In this document: positions 45,087 to 54,828 of the stretch, piece after piece
Position numbering within the stretch: position 1 is the first letter of the stretch
Layout of the letters: every line of letters begins with the position of its first letter
NCBI RefSeq assembly: GCF_014201875.1
Contig: NZ_JACHFL010000005.1
Span: 248,001 to 312,000, forward strand
DNA from: Deinococcus humi
GTDB lineage: Bacteria > Deinococcota > Deinococci > Deinococcales > Deinococcaceae
Reading direction: 5' to 3'
Length of the DNA: 64,000 bases
The notes under the pieces: model-generated
Told to the model about the DNA's origin: nothing
What the model saw: the letters and a program-made list of their open reading frames with translations, nothing else
Databases searched by the model: none
Made by a program: the position numbers and the translations under genes

Positions 45087-48000
45087 TCAAGCCCCGTCCG
45101 GGCGTTGGGAGAAGGCGGCGCGCCGCTGGAGCGCCGCCGCACGCGCCTGGGGTGCCCCTGGATCGTTCTGGCGCTCCAGGACATCCGCGTAAACCACCAG
45201 AACCTGGCCAGGCGACACCAGCAGGGAGAAGGCCTTGCATAGCCCCAGCGCTGCCTCAGCATCGCCCCGGGCCTGCGCCAGCTCCCCGAGTGTCAGATGA
45301 GCCCGCGCACGGTGCGTGAGCGCGGCGCGGCGCAGGCCCTGAAACCCATGCCGGACGGCGAGGTCCAGGGCCTGATTGGCGGCGACGATCGCCTCCCTGG
45401 CGGGCAGGAAGGCGGCGTCCAGCACCCGCGCGCCGGCGGTGACCAGGGGCAGGTTCAGATGCTGGGCGTGCCGGGCCAGGGCCCGCAGATACCCCTGCAC
45501 GTCGTCCCCGCGGGCAGCATGAACCACCACGCGCGCGGCGAGCAGAACGTGCCGCTTGTTCTCCGGCACGTTCTCGTGCGCAAGGGCGGCCTCCAGCGCC
45601 TCGGCCGCCTCGGCTGGGGCGCCCATGGTGGCGCTGAGCAGGGCGAGGTCCGCGTGAAGCACACCCCCCCACCCGGCGGTCGCAGCGCCGCCCAGCGCGA
45701 GACCCTCTCGCACCGCCTGGCCAGCCAGTGCGTCTTCCTCCTGGGCGAAGGCGGCGCAGAACCGTTCGTGGGCGTTGATGAGTTTCAGGTTGTCGGCTCC
45801 GTCCACCCCGCGGAGCAGGTCATGCGCTTCAGCGGCTGCGCGCGCGGCCCCCACGGCATCGCCCAGCGCGAAAAGCAGCGGCGCACGCTTGTTGAGCACC
45901 GAAGCCGCCCCGATCCGGTCGCCGGACCCCGCGTGCAGGGCGGCGGCCCGGTCGTAGTGTTCTGCAGCCTGTTCGGGGTCACGGACAACCCAGGCGAGCC
46001 CCAGGCCCTCATGCGCGGTGGCCTCTACGGTGGGATCGGCCAGCACGCTGCCCAGGTGACGCAACGCGTCCAGGGGCGCCAGGGCCGCGTCAGTCTCGCC
46101 GCGCAGCAGCAGCGCGCCGGCCAGCGCCTCCTGGAAGGTGGCCGCGAGCCGGGTGTCGGGCGCGGTCTCCAGGCTCGCCAGACCTTCGCGGGCAACCCTT
46201 TCCAGGCCCTCCACATCGCTGTTCTCCACCAGGGACTGCAGCCGGGCCGCCTGCGCCCGGGCCCGCTGGTGCGGTGAGGCGGCCAGCCGGATGAGGTGGG
46301 CGGTCACTTCCTGCGCGTGCCCGTCCAATGTCAGGTCCCGCAGGGTCTCGGCCACCTGTGCCCACGCCTCAAAGGCTCCTGCGGCGTCGCCCATCTCTTC
46401 GAGCAGGGCCGCGGCCCGTTCGCCCCACACGGCCGCCGCCCGGAACTGCCACGTGGCCCGGGCCGCCGAGGCGGCCCGCAGGTACAGGGCCGCGGCCTGA
46501 TGGCGGTCACCTCCCTGTGCCCAGTGGTGCGCCACCTCGGCCTCGGGTGCGCCGTGGCGGGCGAGCACCCGTGCCGCGCTGCGGTGCAGGAGGCCGCGCA
46601 CTGCCCCTGGCATGCCCCCAGCCACAGTCTCACGCAGGAGGTCATACACGAACCGCTCGCCCTGCAGGATCTGGGCTGCTTCCAGTTCCTCCCAGGCGCC
46701 GGCGATGTCCAGCAGGGGCAGGCCCAGAACCTCGGCGGCGAGGTCCGGGCGCACGTCACCGCCCAGAACCGCGGCGCCCCGCGCGGCCTGCAGGGCGGTG
46801 AGCGAGAGCCGGGCGAGGCGCTGCCCCAGCAGGTCCGCCAGCGCGCCAGGTGGGCGCAGCGGGCTTTCGGAGTCAGCGGGCTGTCCGGTCTCGATGAGAT
46901 GTCTCACCGTCTCCAGCAGCAGGTACGGGTGACCGCCAGTGAGCTGGTAGAGCGCCGCGGCACGCGGGTTCAGTTGCGGGACATCGAGGGAGACCAGCAG
47001 GGTCTGCGCAGCGTCCGGTGGGAGCGGCCCCAGGTGCACGACCTCAATGGCACGCGTGCTGGCCGGGCCGCCCAGTGCCCGGCCCTGTTCCACCGGCGGT
47101 GTGGCCCACACCAGCCGGAGCGCGGCCGCGGGCGATCCCCAGCCCAGTGCCGTCCACACCGCCGGCCACGCCTCAGCGCTCAGCGGATCGAGGAACTGCA
47201 CGTTGTCCACGGCGAGCAGCGTCAGGCCCTGGGCGGCGGCCAGACGCAGAACGGAAGCCTGGGCCTGATAGAAGCGCGCCTGCTCCTCCTCGCCCTGCGG
47301 GGGTGGGAGAGCCTCACCCAGCTCCGGCAGCAGCCGCGCCAGTTCACGCCGCGCCCAGTTAGGCAGACTGACACCCATCCGCGCCAGCAACTCGCGCAAC
47401 AGCCGCGAGTGGGCGGCGTAGGGGGTGCGGGTGTCGTCCGGGCGCACCTCGAACAACCATGCGCCCGGGGTGGCGAGCACGATCTCCTGCAGAAGCCGGG
47501 ATTTGCCTAGACCCTGCTCCCCCTGAAGTTCCACGGCCCGCCCCGTGTCCAGGGCCGCGTGGACGCGCTCCCACTCGCGCTCCCGTCCCACCAGCCTGGG
47601 GGGCCGCAGCACGCTCAGGGGCACGCTGGGCGGGCGAAGCAGGGGGGTGTCCAGAGTGCCCTGCTCAACGGCCCGCATCAGGGCCCGGGTTTCCTGGGCT
47701 GGCCCCGAACCGAGTTCGTCGCGCAGCACGTCCACGCAGCGGTGGTAGGCCGTCAGGGCTGCCGAACGGTGCCCCTGCCGGGCGTGCAGGGTGATGAGTT
47801 GCCGCCACGTCACCTCGTCGAGGGGGTCGAGGGCAAGCAGGTGCTCGGTGAACTGCACAGCCTCCGTGAGGTTGCCTGTCGCCTCGGCCTGTGCCGCGCG
47901 CCGACCTGCCTCCTGCCGCTGGGCCTCGGCCAGACGCTCTCGCCAGGCCAGCACCCAGTCCTCCAGTTCCGGCAGGTCGCTGTAATCGAAGTTTCCTAGG

Positions 48001-48332
48001 AATTCGGCCGGCGCGGCGGGCCACGGCTCCTGACCGTCCAGCGCGCGACGGGCGTCGGCCTCGATCTGCGGTGCCAGCCTGAGGTCACTTCCCACGATCA
48101 CCAGGGGACCGCCAGGCGGGTGGTTCAGGCGGCGCAGCAGGTGCACCAGGTTGTTGCGTGCCGTCTGTGCGTTGTCGTAGAGCAGCGCGGCCAGCGCCGC
48201 ACGTGGCCCTGGCCCCTCCAGCGCAAGCCTGGCGAGCAGCGCGGCGCCGCGGCGCTCCAGGACCAGCGGCGCCGTGCCGGGGCGATGGAGCGTCGCTCCC
48301 GCTCCACCCAGGAGGTTCAGGCGGACGGACAT
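45087..48332 (-). CDS. Large BTAD/AAA transcriptional regulator with TPR-like tail
   Basis: 1081 residues. The N-terminal winged-helix-like part (1-90) and bacterial transcriptional activation domain (about 100-220, WVLAWRERLAEAQRQEAGRR, TEHLLALDPLDEVTWRQLI) resemble SARP-type regulators. An ATPase domain follows with Walker A GEQGLGKSRL near residue 270, LLAVDNVQFLD as Walker B, and helical winged regions. From about 620 to the end are many TPR-like helix pairs. Such proteins couple ATP-driven assembly to gene activation. It is 40 bp downstream of a shorter relative. Targets are unknown; the secreted-protein gene downstream is a candidate. Confidence 0.8.
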   Translation of the reverse strand: MSVRLNLLGGAGATLHRPGTAPLVLERRGAALLARLALEGPGPRAALAALLYDNAQTARNNLVHLLRRLNHPPGGPLVIVGSDLRLAPQIEADARRALDGQEPWPAAPAEFLGNFDYSDLPELEDWVLAWRERLAEAQRQEAGRRAAQAEATGNLTEAVQFTEHLLALDPLDEVTWRQLITLHARQGHRSAALTAYHRCVDVLRDELGSGPAQETRALMRAVEQGTLDTPLLRPPSVPLSVLRPPRLVGREREWERVHAALDTGRAVELQGEQGLGKSRLLQEIVLATPGAWLFEVRPDDTRTPYAAHSRLLRELLARMGVSLPNWARRELARLLPELGEALPPPQGEEEQARFYQAQASVLRLAAAQGLTLLAVDNVQFLDPLSAEAWPAVWTALGWGSPAAALRLVWATPPVEQGRALGGPASTRAIEVVHLGPLPPDAAQTLLVSLDVPQLNPRAAALYQLTGGHPYLLLETVRHLIETGQPADSESPLRPPGALADLLGQRLARLSLTALQAARGAAVLGGDVRPDLAAEVLGLPLLDIAGAWEELEAAQILQGERFVYDLLRETVAGGMPGAVRGLLHRSAARVLARHGAPEAEVAHHWAQGGDRHQAAALYLRAASAARATWQFRAAAVWGERAAALLEEMGDAAGAFEAWAQVAETLRDLTLDGHAQEVTAHLIRLAASPHQRARAQAARLQSLVENSDVEGLERVAREGLASLETAPDTRLAATFQEALAGALLLRGETDAALAPLDALRHLGSVLADPTVEATAHEGLGLAWVVRDPEQAAEHYDRAAALHAGSGDRIGAASVLNKRAPLLFALGDAVGAARAAAEAHDLLRGVDGADNLKLINAHERFCAAFAQEEDALAGQAVREGLALGGAATAGWGGVLHADLALLSATMGAPAEAAEALEAALAHENVPENKRHVLLAARVVVHAARGDDVQGYLRALARHAQHLNLPLVTAGARVLDAAFLPAREAIVAANQALDLAVRHGFQGLRRAALTHRARAHLTLGELAQARGDAEAALGLCKAFSLLVSPGQVLVVYADVLERQNDPGAPQARAAALQRRAAFSQRPDGA

Positions 48333-48372
48333 ACCGCCTGAACCGGCTCAAGAGCTCGGCACGGCCTCCACA

Positions 48373-50400
48373 TCAGGGCGTGACCCCCATCAGGGCCGCC
48401 CGTGCCCGGCGCATCTCTGAGATCCCCTGCGGGTCACTCAGGGCTGCGTAAGCCAGTTCGGCCGCCGCATACCACTCGTCCGCCTCGACGGGGCGCCGGG
48501 TGCCCTGGGCCTCCTCGGCGGCGCGCCGGAGCCACGGCGCGGCGCGGCCGGGCTCCTTGCCCCTCTGCCAGTGCCCCGCCACCCGCGCGGGTGGGATGTG
48601 GCGGCCCTCCAGCGCCCGCGCGGCGCTCCGGTGCATCATGGCGCGCACCGCGTCCGGGATGCCCGAGAGCACCGCCTCATACACCAAGTCGTGCGTGAAG
48701 CGGTTCCCTGCGAGAACCTGCGCGGCCTCCAGTTCTTCCCAGGCTGCCGCCACCGTCATGAGCGGGGCGCCCAGCACCTCAGCCACCAGTTCCGGACCGA
48801 AATCACTCTGCAGCACACTGGCGGCCCGCGCCACATGCAGGGCACCCGGCGACAACCGCCCCAGGCGACCGGTGATGGTCGCGCCGACGGTCTGCGGCAG
48901 CAGCTGTTCGGGGAGCGCCTCCGCCAGACTGCCCGTCTGCACGAGGTGCTTGAGGGTTTCGAGCACGTACAGGGGATTGCCGCCTGTCGCGCGTGTCAGG
49001 TCGTCGAGGTGCGCCGCGGCGCCCGGCAGATCGAGTGACCGGACCAGGGCATGCACGTCCACTTCAGGCAGCGGCTGCAGCTCGATGTGGATGGCCTCAC
49101 CCTGACGGACGACACTCTGGACCATGTGCAGGAGTTCAGGGGGCACTTCCCCCGTCCGGAAGGTGGCGATCAGCCGGGGGGGCCGCCCGGCACTGCGGTG
49201 GGTCTGGTCCGGCCTGAAGATGACGGCCCCCAGCTCGAAACTGGCCCGGTCGTAGTACTGCGTGTCGTCGTCCAGGGTGCACGCCACCCGCTGGGCCTCG
49301 TGCCCGAGCATGCGGGCAACGGCCGTCACGAACCGCTGCCAGTCCTCCTCCACGCGCATCGGTTCCGGCGGCCCTTCGCTGGTCAGGAATTCAGGCAGGA
49401 TGCGCGAGAGTTCGCGCTTTTCCCACGGTTCCGGCGTCAGGTCCGGGTAGGCGGCGAGGATGCGCCGCACGTTGCGCGCTGCGGCGCCGTAGGGCAGCGC
49501 AGCGTCTCCGGGGCGCGTCTCCTGGTGCGCGTACACCCCGCAGCTGGCCGCGAATTCCTGCGCCAGTCGGGTCTTCCCCACGCCGGGCAGGCCGCTGATC
49601 AGAATGTTCTGCCCACGTGCCCAGGCCTCCTCCATCGTGGCCCATTCGCGCTCGCGCCCGATCAGGACAGGCGGGCGAAGGGTAGCGGCCGGCATGATCA
49701 CCGGCGGGGGAAGGGGCAGGTCTGGCCCCGGACTGCCCCGCCGCAGCTCCTCGGCCAGCTGCTGCGTTGCCGCCAGGGGTTCGGCGCCCAGCTGCGTGGC
49801 GAGCGCCTCCCGGCACGCCTCGTACGCCGCGAGCGCGCCAGTGCGGTCGCCCGCAAGATACAGCAGGCGCATCTGGCGGTTCCACAGCTCCTCTGCCAGT
49901 GGATCGAGGCGCAGGGCTTCGCCCAGTACGGCCGCCGCCTCACGAGGGCGCCCGCCGGCCGCCAGCTGGTCCGCCTGTCCGCTCAGGTGCCGCCGCCTCT
50001 CGTCGGTCAGCCGGGTGCGCAGGGTCAGCAGCCAGGTCTCGAATTCAGGCAGGTCGGCAAACTGGAAGGCCCCCAGCAGCGCCCCGGGAGCCTGGGGGTC
50101 CTCGGCCACGCTGACTTTCACGTCCGCCTGGAGGGCCAGCACGGTGTCCCCCGCCACCAGCGCCGCGCCTGCCACCCGCTTCAGGCGGCGCAACAGTTGC
50201 ACGAGGTTGTTCCGCGCGGTCCCCTCCCCCGCTTCGGGGTACAGGAGACCCGAGAGGCGTGACCGCGACACGGCGCCCTCAGACGCCAGGTACAGGAGCA
50301 GAGCGGCGGTTCGGCGCTCCAGGATGATCGGGGCCGAGCCCGTTTCCACGAGGCGAGCGTCCTCCCGGATCGTCACTGTCCAGCGCGTCGCGTTCTCCAC
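48373..50400 (-). CDS. BTAD/AAA transcriptional regulator (short form)
   Basis: 675 residues. Same order as the neighbour: N-terminal winged-helix part with YPEAGEGTARNNLVQLLRRLKR, BTAD (about 105-220) with LTDERRRHLSGQADQLAAGG, and an ATPase domain with GLPGVGKTRLAQEF near residue 270 and VACTLDDDTQYYDRA as the Walker B region. It stops soon after the ATPase module and lacks the long TPR tail of the 1081-residue relative. The GTG start is likely; the upstream region is shared with the divergent small gene. The pair probably arose by duplication. Confidence 0.8.
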   Translation of the reverse strand: MENATRWTVTIREDARLVETGSAPIILERRTAALLLYLASEGAVSRSRLSGLLYPEAGEGTARNNLVQLLRRLKRVAGAALVAGDTVLALQADVKVSVAEDPQAPGALLGAFQFADLPEFETWLLTLRTRLTDERRRHLSGQADQLAAGGRPREAAAVLGEALRLDPLAEELWNRQMRLLYLAGDRTGALAAYEACREALATQLGAEPLAATQQLAEELRRGSPGPDLPLPPPVIMPAATLRPPVLIGREREWATMEEAWARGQNILISGLPGVGKTRLAQEFAASCGVYAHQETRPGDAALPYGAAARNVRRILAAYPDLTPEPWEKRELSRILPEFLTSEGPPEPMRVEEDWQRFVTAVARMLGHEAQRVACTLDDDTQYYDRASFELGAVIFRPDQTHRSAGRPPRLIATFRTGEVPPELLHMVQSVVRQGEAIHIELQPLPEVDVHALVRSLDLPGAAAHLDDLTRATGGNPLYVLETLKHLVQTGSLAEALPEQLLPQTVGATITGRLGRLSPGALHVARAASVLQSDFGPELVAEVLGAPLMTVAAAWEELEAAQVLAGNRFTHDLVYEAVLSGIPDAVRAMMHRSAARALEGRHIPPARVAGHWQRGKEPGRAAPWLRRAAEEAQGTRRPVEADEWYAAAELAYAALSDPQGISEMRRARAALMGVTP

Positions 50401-50533
50401 GATAAAGACAGTTTAACAACAAGCAAGTCCGCCTGACCTCTCCGTTCGGCACGGCTTTCCTGGTCACGCGGCCATCACACAGCCCGGCCTGACGTGGCCC
50501 GGTGGGCTTCGCCCGCGCAAAAGAGGAGGATTC

Positions 50534-50728
50534 ATGACTGAGCGGCCGTCTCCACACCGCGCCCAGCAAGGCCAATCGCACGTCTATGTGCTGCGTTTCC
50601 GGAAGGAGGGGGAACACCCTGAGGTCTGGCATGCCTCCGTCCATGACGGCGTCAACCACACGCGCCGGTACTTTGACACCTTTGACGCCCTGATCGAACA
50701 CCTGTTCGCCGTGATGGCCAGTCAGTAG
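50534..50728 (+). CDS. 64-residue conserved-looking small protein
   Basis: Small soluble protein with GQSHVYVLRFRKEGEHPEVW then HASVHDGVNHTRRYFDTFDALIEHLFAV. This gives a short beta-beta-alpha pattern. ATG follows GAGGAGG at ideal spacing, which is strong for this region, so translation is likely. It diverges from the BTAD gene. No family recognised. Confidence 0.6.
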   Translation: MTERPSPHRAQQGQSHVYVLRFRKEGEHPEVWHASVHDGVNHTRRYFDTFDALIEHLFAVMASQ

Positions 50729-50845
50729 CGCCTGTCACCGCCGACCTGTTCTCCTGCGGTCATCCAGCCATCACCGTGGGGTTCTTACAGTCACCGCACA
50801 TCAAAGCGCCCGCCAGGCTCAGCCCAGGCGCCCATGGAGGATGTC

Positions 50846-53368
50846 ATGCCCCGGAAGCTCATCTACCCTGCCCTCGCCCTGATCTCTCTTGCGCTCGCCA
50901 GTTGCGGCGCCCCTCAGACACCGCCCCCAGCAGCCGAGGCACCTGAGACCTCCATGGAAGCGGCTGCCCGCGTCACCGTCGCCCGCATTGAGGTCACGCC
51001 TGCCTCCGCCCTGCTGACCGGTGCCGGGCAGACCACCACCCTGAAAGCCACCCTGTACGACGCCCAGAACCGTGTGGTCACTGGCACAGTCAAATGGGTG
51101 TCCTCCAACCCGTCCGCTGTAGAAATCAGCACCAAGGGCGTGGCGAAGGCACGCGTGCCGGTCGGCTCGAGCCAGATCACCGCCGAAGTGAACGGCGTGC
51201 GGTCCAGACCAGTCCTGGTGACGGTCGCCCGGCTGAACGCCAGCACCGTGGTCGTCACCGATGCCCAGATTGCCTCCGGAGCGACAGTGCTGACGCCCGG
51301 CCCCGGCGGATCGCCGGTCGGCGCGCAGTTTCAGGTCACGCTGAGCGGCGTGACCCCGAAGGCCGGACAGGTGCTGCTCTCGAGCGGCCTGTCGCCGGTC
51401 AGCGGGCGTGTCCTGTCCAGCGTCCCCAGCGGCCATCAGACCGTCGTGACGCTCGAAACCGTGCCGCTCGGCGCGTTGTACCAGGACCTGAATGTCTCCC
51501 AGCGCACCCAGCTCAGCGCCAGCGACCTCGTGCCGCTCACGGGCACGCAGGCTCCGGAACGGGTGGAGCGCCACGCCGATGGCAGCATGACGCTCAGTTA
51601 CCGCCTGCCAGAAGGCGGGCCCGTCCGCGCGGGACGCCTGAGCACACAGACGCTGCCCGGTGACGCGACCCTGCCCGGCCCCTTCGCCACAACGACGTTC
51701 AGGGTTGGGCTGTTCGAGTGCACCACCACCCTGGACGTGCTGTACTCCGGGGATCTCCTGAATCTGAAAATCGAGTCGAAGCTGGATGTGGACGTTGCTG
51801 CGAGCATCGAGGGCGGCCACCTGAAATGGCTCGACATGAGGGCTGCCGGAGACATCTCTGGCACCATCACCGGCGGCCTTGACCTCGATCTGGGCGCGCA
51901 GGGCGACCTGAAGTGCAAAGCCGTGTTCGCCCGGCTGCCTGTCCCCGTCACCGGACCGCTCGCGTCCTTCATCGCGCCCACCGTCCCCATCGGGCTGGGC
52001 TTTGCGCTGGAGGGCAAACTCAAGCTCGGCAAGGTGCAGTTTGCCCTGGAGGGCAAGGTGGGCGCGAAGATCAATACCGGCTTTGCGTACAGCGACCTGA
52101 CCGGGGAGGTGACCTCCACTGGCGACGTGAACGTGTCCAGCACGCTTACCCCCAAGGTGAAGATGCCCAGCGTGTCAGAGGACTTCCGAATGGAGAGCGG
52201 GCTGGCCGTCCAGGTGGTGTCGGGTCTGGATGTCACCGCCTTTCCCTGGCTTGGTGCGTCGGCCCCGACCTTCGAGGCGCTCGAAGTGACCTTCGGCCCG
52301 AAGGTGGAGAGCAGCTTCGCGCCCGCCTCGACACAGGCGAAAGTCAACGATTATTCGTCGAGCTACGCCCTGAAGTACGCGGGCGGCGTGGGGCCGGGAG
52401 CAAGCCTGCAGAACATGTTTGGGCTGCTGAGCACCCGGGGTCAGACCAAACTGTTTAATTTCGCCCAACTGGTGGACTTCACTGTGACCCGTTCGCCCAA
52501 CGGCAGCATCACTGGCGAGACGGGGCTCCGGGTGGGTCAGGAGGGCACCATCCGCGTGGGGCTCAACGCCACCAACGTGAATTTCCTGCCCAACGTCTAC
52601 AACGTCTCCGAGGTGCACCTCTACCGTGACCGGAACGGTGTGCTGGAGTTCGTCCGCAAACAGACGGCGGTGGAGGGACAGACGCTCTTCGACTTCCCCT
52701 GGACGCCTGCCCCCGCCGACGTGAATCAGACCGCCGTCTTCCGCGCCTTCGTCATCAGCCGCATGACGCCGTTCCCACTGGAGCTGGACGACGACGCCAA
52801 ACTCTCGGTCGTGGTCAGCCCGGACGCGAGTGACCCCGCTCCAACTCCGCCTCCTTCAACGCCCCCTGGTGACGGCAGCGGTCGCTGGGTGGGCTCGACC
52901 CTCACCCAGTGGAGCGGGAATGAAGCTTCCGGCGCGTCGGGCGGCACGGTCAGCTCCACCCACGTGGCCGACGGTGAGGCGACCTGCACGCTGGGAGAGG
53001 TGGGCACCGACGGCCAGCAGAGCGCCTCGTGGAGCTACAGGGTGGACGAGCGCAAAGAGGTCGTCGACACGAACAACTACCTGCATGTGACCACCCGGAC
53101 CGCTCAGCTGTCCCGCACCGGTCTCCTTGAAGACAGCGCGCACCCGGACGACTACATCCTGACCGTTACGAAGATCTACCATCTCTCCAACGGTGTGTTG
53201 TACAGCCTGAAAACGGAGACTCAACCTGTGAGCGCCAGATCGGCCTGTACCCTGTACGAGGTGGACGATGAAAACACTGATCCTCTGGTCATCCAGGGCC
53301 ACCGCATCACCCACGAGCCCAACCCCAACTGGACGCAGCTGTATCAGGTGGACGCGACGTTGAAATGA
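50846..53368 (+). CDS. Large lipoprotein with Ig-like BIG2 domain
   Basis: 840 residues. Lipobox ISLALASC near residue 20 marks a lipoprotein. A BIG2-type Ig fold (about 48-130) shows VARIEVTPASALLTGAGQTT, LKATLYDAQNRVV and WVSSNPSAVEISTKGVAKA. The middle (about 280-510) is beta-rich with KLDVDVAASIEGGHLKW and KLKLGKVQFALEGKVGAKI. A Pro/Thr linker (PAPTPPPSTPPGDG) leads to a last beta domain. Start 50846 follows GGAGG; another in-frame ATG at 50834 is weaker. Probably outer-surface adhesion or cell-envelope structure; no enzyme motif seen. Confidence 0.75.
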   Translation: MPRKLIYPALALISLALASCGAPQTPPPAAEAPETSMEAAARVTVARIEVTPASALLTGAGQTTTLKATLYDAQNRVVTGTVKWVSSNPSAVEISTKGVAKARVPVGSSQITAEVNGVRSRPVLVTVARLNASTVVVTDAQIASGATVLTPGPGGSPVGAQFQVTLSGVTPKAGQVLLSSGLSPVSGRVLSSVPSGHQTVVTLETVPLGALYQDLNVSQRTQLSASDLVPLTGTQAPERVERHADGSMTLSYRLPEGGPVRAGRLSTQTLPGDATLPGPFATTTFRVGLFECTTTLDVLYSGDLLNLKIESKLDVDVAASIEGGHLKWLDMRAAGDISGTITGGLDLDLGAQGDLKCKAVFARLPVPVTGPLASFIAPTVPIGLGFALEGKLKLGKVQFALEGKVGAKINTGFAYSDLTGEVTSTGDVNVSSTLTPKVKMPSVSEDFRMESGLAVQVVSGLDVTAFPWLGASAPTFEALEVTFGPKVESSFAPASTQAKVNDYSSSYALKYAGGVGPGASLQNMFGLLSTRGQTKLFNFAQLVDFTVTRSPNGSITGETGLRVGQEGTIRVGLNATNVNFLPNVYNVSEVHLYRDRNGVLEFVRKQTAVEGQTLFDFPWTPAPADVNQTAVFRAFVISRMTPFPLELDDDAKLSVVVSPDASDPAPTPPPSTPPGDGSGRWVGSTLTQWSGNEASGASGGTVSSTHVADGEATCTLGEVGTDGQQSASWSYRVDERKEVVDTNNYLHVTTRTAQLSRTGLLEDSAHPDDYILTVTKIYHLSNGVLYSLKTETQPVSARSACTLYEVDDENTDPLVIQGHRITHEPNPNWTQLYQVDATLK

Positions 53369-53377
53369 CGAACTGTT

Positions 53378-53423
53378 CCAGCGGGAGTGCCTGGTGATGG
53401 TCAGGCACTCCCGCTGGCTTTTT
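53378..53423 (+). terminator. Terminator of the lipoprotein gene
   Basis: Perfect 16-bp stem CCAGCGGGAGTGCCTG / CAGGCACTCCCGCTGG with an 8-base loop, then TTTTT at 53419-53423. Nine bp after the stop. Confidence 0.93.
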
Positions 53424-53559
53424 GGATCCCGCAACGGATGCCCTGCAAAAAGCGCGAGCCGTTCCCATCCCCCAATCCCCTGCCGGTGGTCTGTCATGAC
53501 GCCGCTGTCGCAATCCCCGGGGTCATGGACCCAGGCAGTCTCGTAGACGATGAGAGGGC

Positions 53560-53565
53560 TATGCT
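53560..53565 (+). promoter_or_regulatory. -10 box of the MFS gene, leaderless type
   Basis: TATGCT six bases before the GTG at 53572 with no Shine-Dalgarno. Confidence 0.5.
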
Positions 53566-53571
53566 GGCCGG

Positions 53572-54828
53572 GTGACTCCCCTGACTCAATCCAGGTACGC
53601 CGAGCCGGCGGAGTATGACGTGACCCCAGCTTCAAACCAACGCTTTCACCTTTCCCCGCAGGCTCCGCTCCTGATCGCCGCTGGACTGGCCACTGGCCCC
53701 GTGGTGGCGCTGGGCTTTGGACGCTTCGCCTACGCGCTGCTGCTGCCCCCCATGCAAACCGCCCTGAACTGGAGCTACGTCCAGGCCGGAGCGATGAATA
53801 CCGCCAACGGGCTGGGCTACCTGCTCGGAGCCGTCCTGGCCCCCGTCCTGATGCGGTGGTCCGGGGTGCGTGCCGCCTTCATGGTGTCGCTCCTCGGTAT
53901 TGCCCTGACGCTGGCCCTGACAGCGCTCAGCGGCGAACTGCGCTGGCTGGCCGCGATGAGGTTCCTCACTGGTTTGGGCGGGGCCGTGACCTTCACTTCG
54001 GGCGGCCTCCTGGTGGCCCAGGTGGCGTCCGCCGCGCCGCCCCAGCGGGCAGGAGCAGTCCTGAGCCTGTTCTACGCCGGAGCAGGGCTGGGGATCTTGC
54101 TGACCGGGCTGGGGCTGCCGCCCCTTCTGGCCCACCTCGGTGCGGACGGATGGCGAGCCGGCTGGCTTGGCCTGGGGCTGGTGTCGTTTCTGGGGTTGGG
54201 CGTGGCCTGGACCGCCGCCCGGCACACAGCCGCCCAGTTGCACGGCAGCGCCGCCATCCGGATGGCCCAACTGTGGCCCCTGCGCAGCTCGCTGATCGCC
54301 TACGCCTGTGCGGGGCTCGGTTACGTGGCCTACACCACCTTCTCGATCAGCTACCTGCGCAGTCAGGGAGCCAGCACCCCGCTGATCACACTGTTCTGGG
54401 CCCTGCTGGGCCTGGCCGGGGTGCTGGCCCCCCTGGTGTGGAGCCGCCTGCTGTCCAGACGCTGGGGAGGGCGCAGCATGGGGATCCTGATGCTGCTGAT
54501 GGGCACCGGCGCAGCCCTGCCCGTCCTGTCCACGCTCCCCTGGGTGGCCGCCCTCTCGGCCGTGCTGTTCGGACTGACGGCCCTCTCGGTGGTGGCCTCG
54601 ACCACCACGCTCGTGCGGCAGAGCCTGCCCGCAGCGGTGTGGGGAGCGGGGGTGGCCACCTATACCGTCACCTTCGCGGCGTTCCAGAGTCTAGGACCGC
54701 TACTGACAGGGGCACTGGCCGACACCGGAACGGGGGGCCTGAGGTGGGGTCTGGGCGCATCGGCCGTCCTCCTGATGGTAGGGGCGGGCGTGGCCTTCAG
54801 CCAGCGGGTTGTCGGCGACCACGGCTGA
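53572..54828 (+). CDS. MFS transporter, YbfB/YjiJ family
   Basis: 418-residue inner-membrane protein with about twelve helices. The signature GFGRFAYALLLPPMQTALNW is typical of YbfB/YjiJ-type MFS proteins, and the N-terminal about 30 residues are a soluble leader. Substrate unknown; relatives are often called putative sugar or drug transporters. GTG start supported by the TATGCT box. Confidence 0.87.
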   Translation: MTPLTQSRYAEPAEYDVTPASNQRFHLSPQAPLLIAAGLATGPVVALGFGRFAYALLLPPMQTALNWSYVQAGAMNTANGLGYLLGAVLAPVLMRWSGVRAAFMVSLLGIALTLALTALSGELRWLAAMRFLTGLGGAVTFTSGGLLVAQVASAAPPQRAGAVLSLFYAGAGLGILLTGLGLPPLLAHLGADGWRAGWLGLGLVSFLGLGVAWTAARHTAAQLHGSAAIRMAQLWPLRSSLIAYACAGLGYVAYTTFSISYLRSQGASTPLITLFWALLGLAGVLAPLVWSRLLSRRWGGRSMGILMLLMGTGAALPVLSTLPWVAALSAVLFGLTALSVVASTTTLVRQSLPAAVWGAGVATYTVTFAAFQSLGPLLTGALADTGTGGLRWGLGASAVLLMVGAGVAFSQRVVGDHG

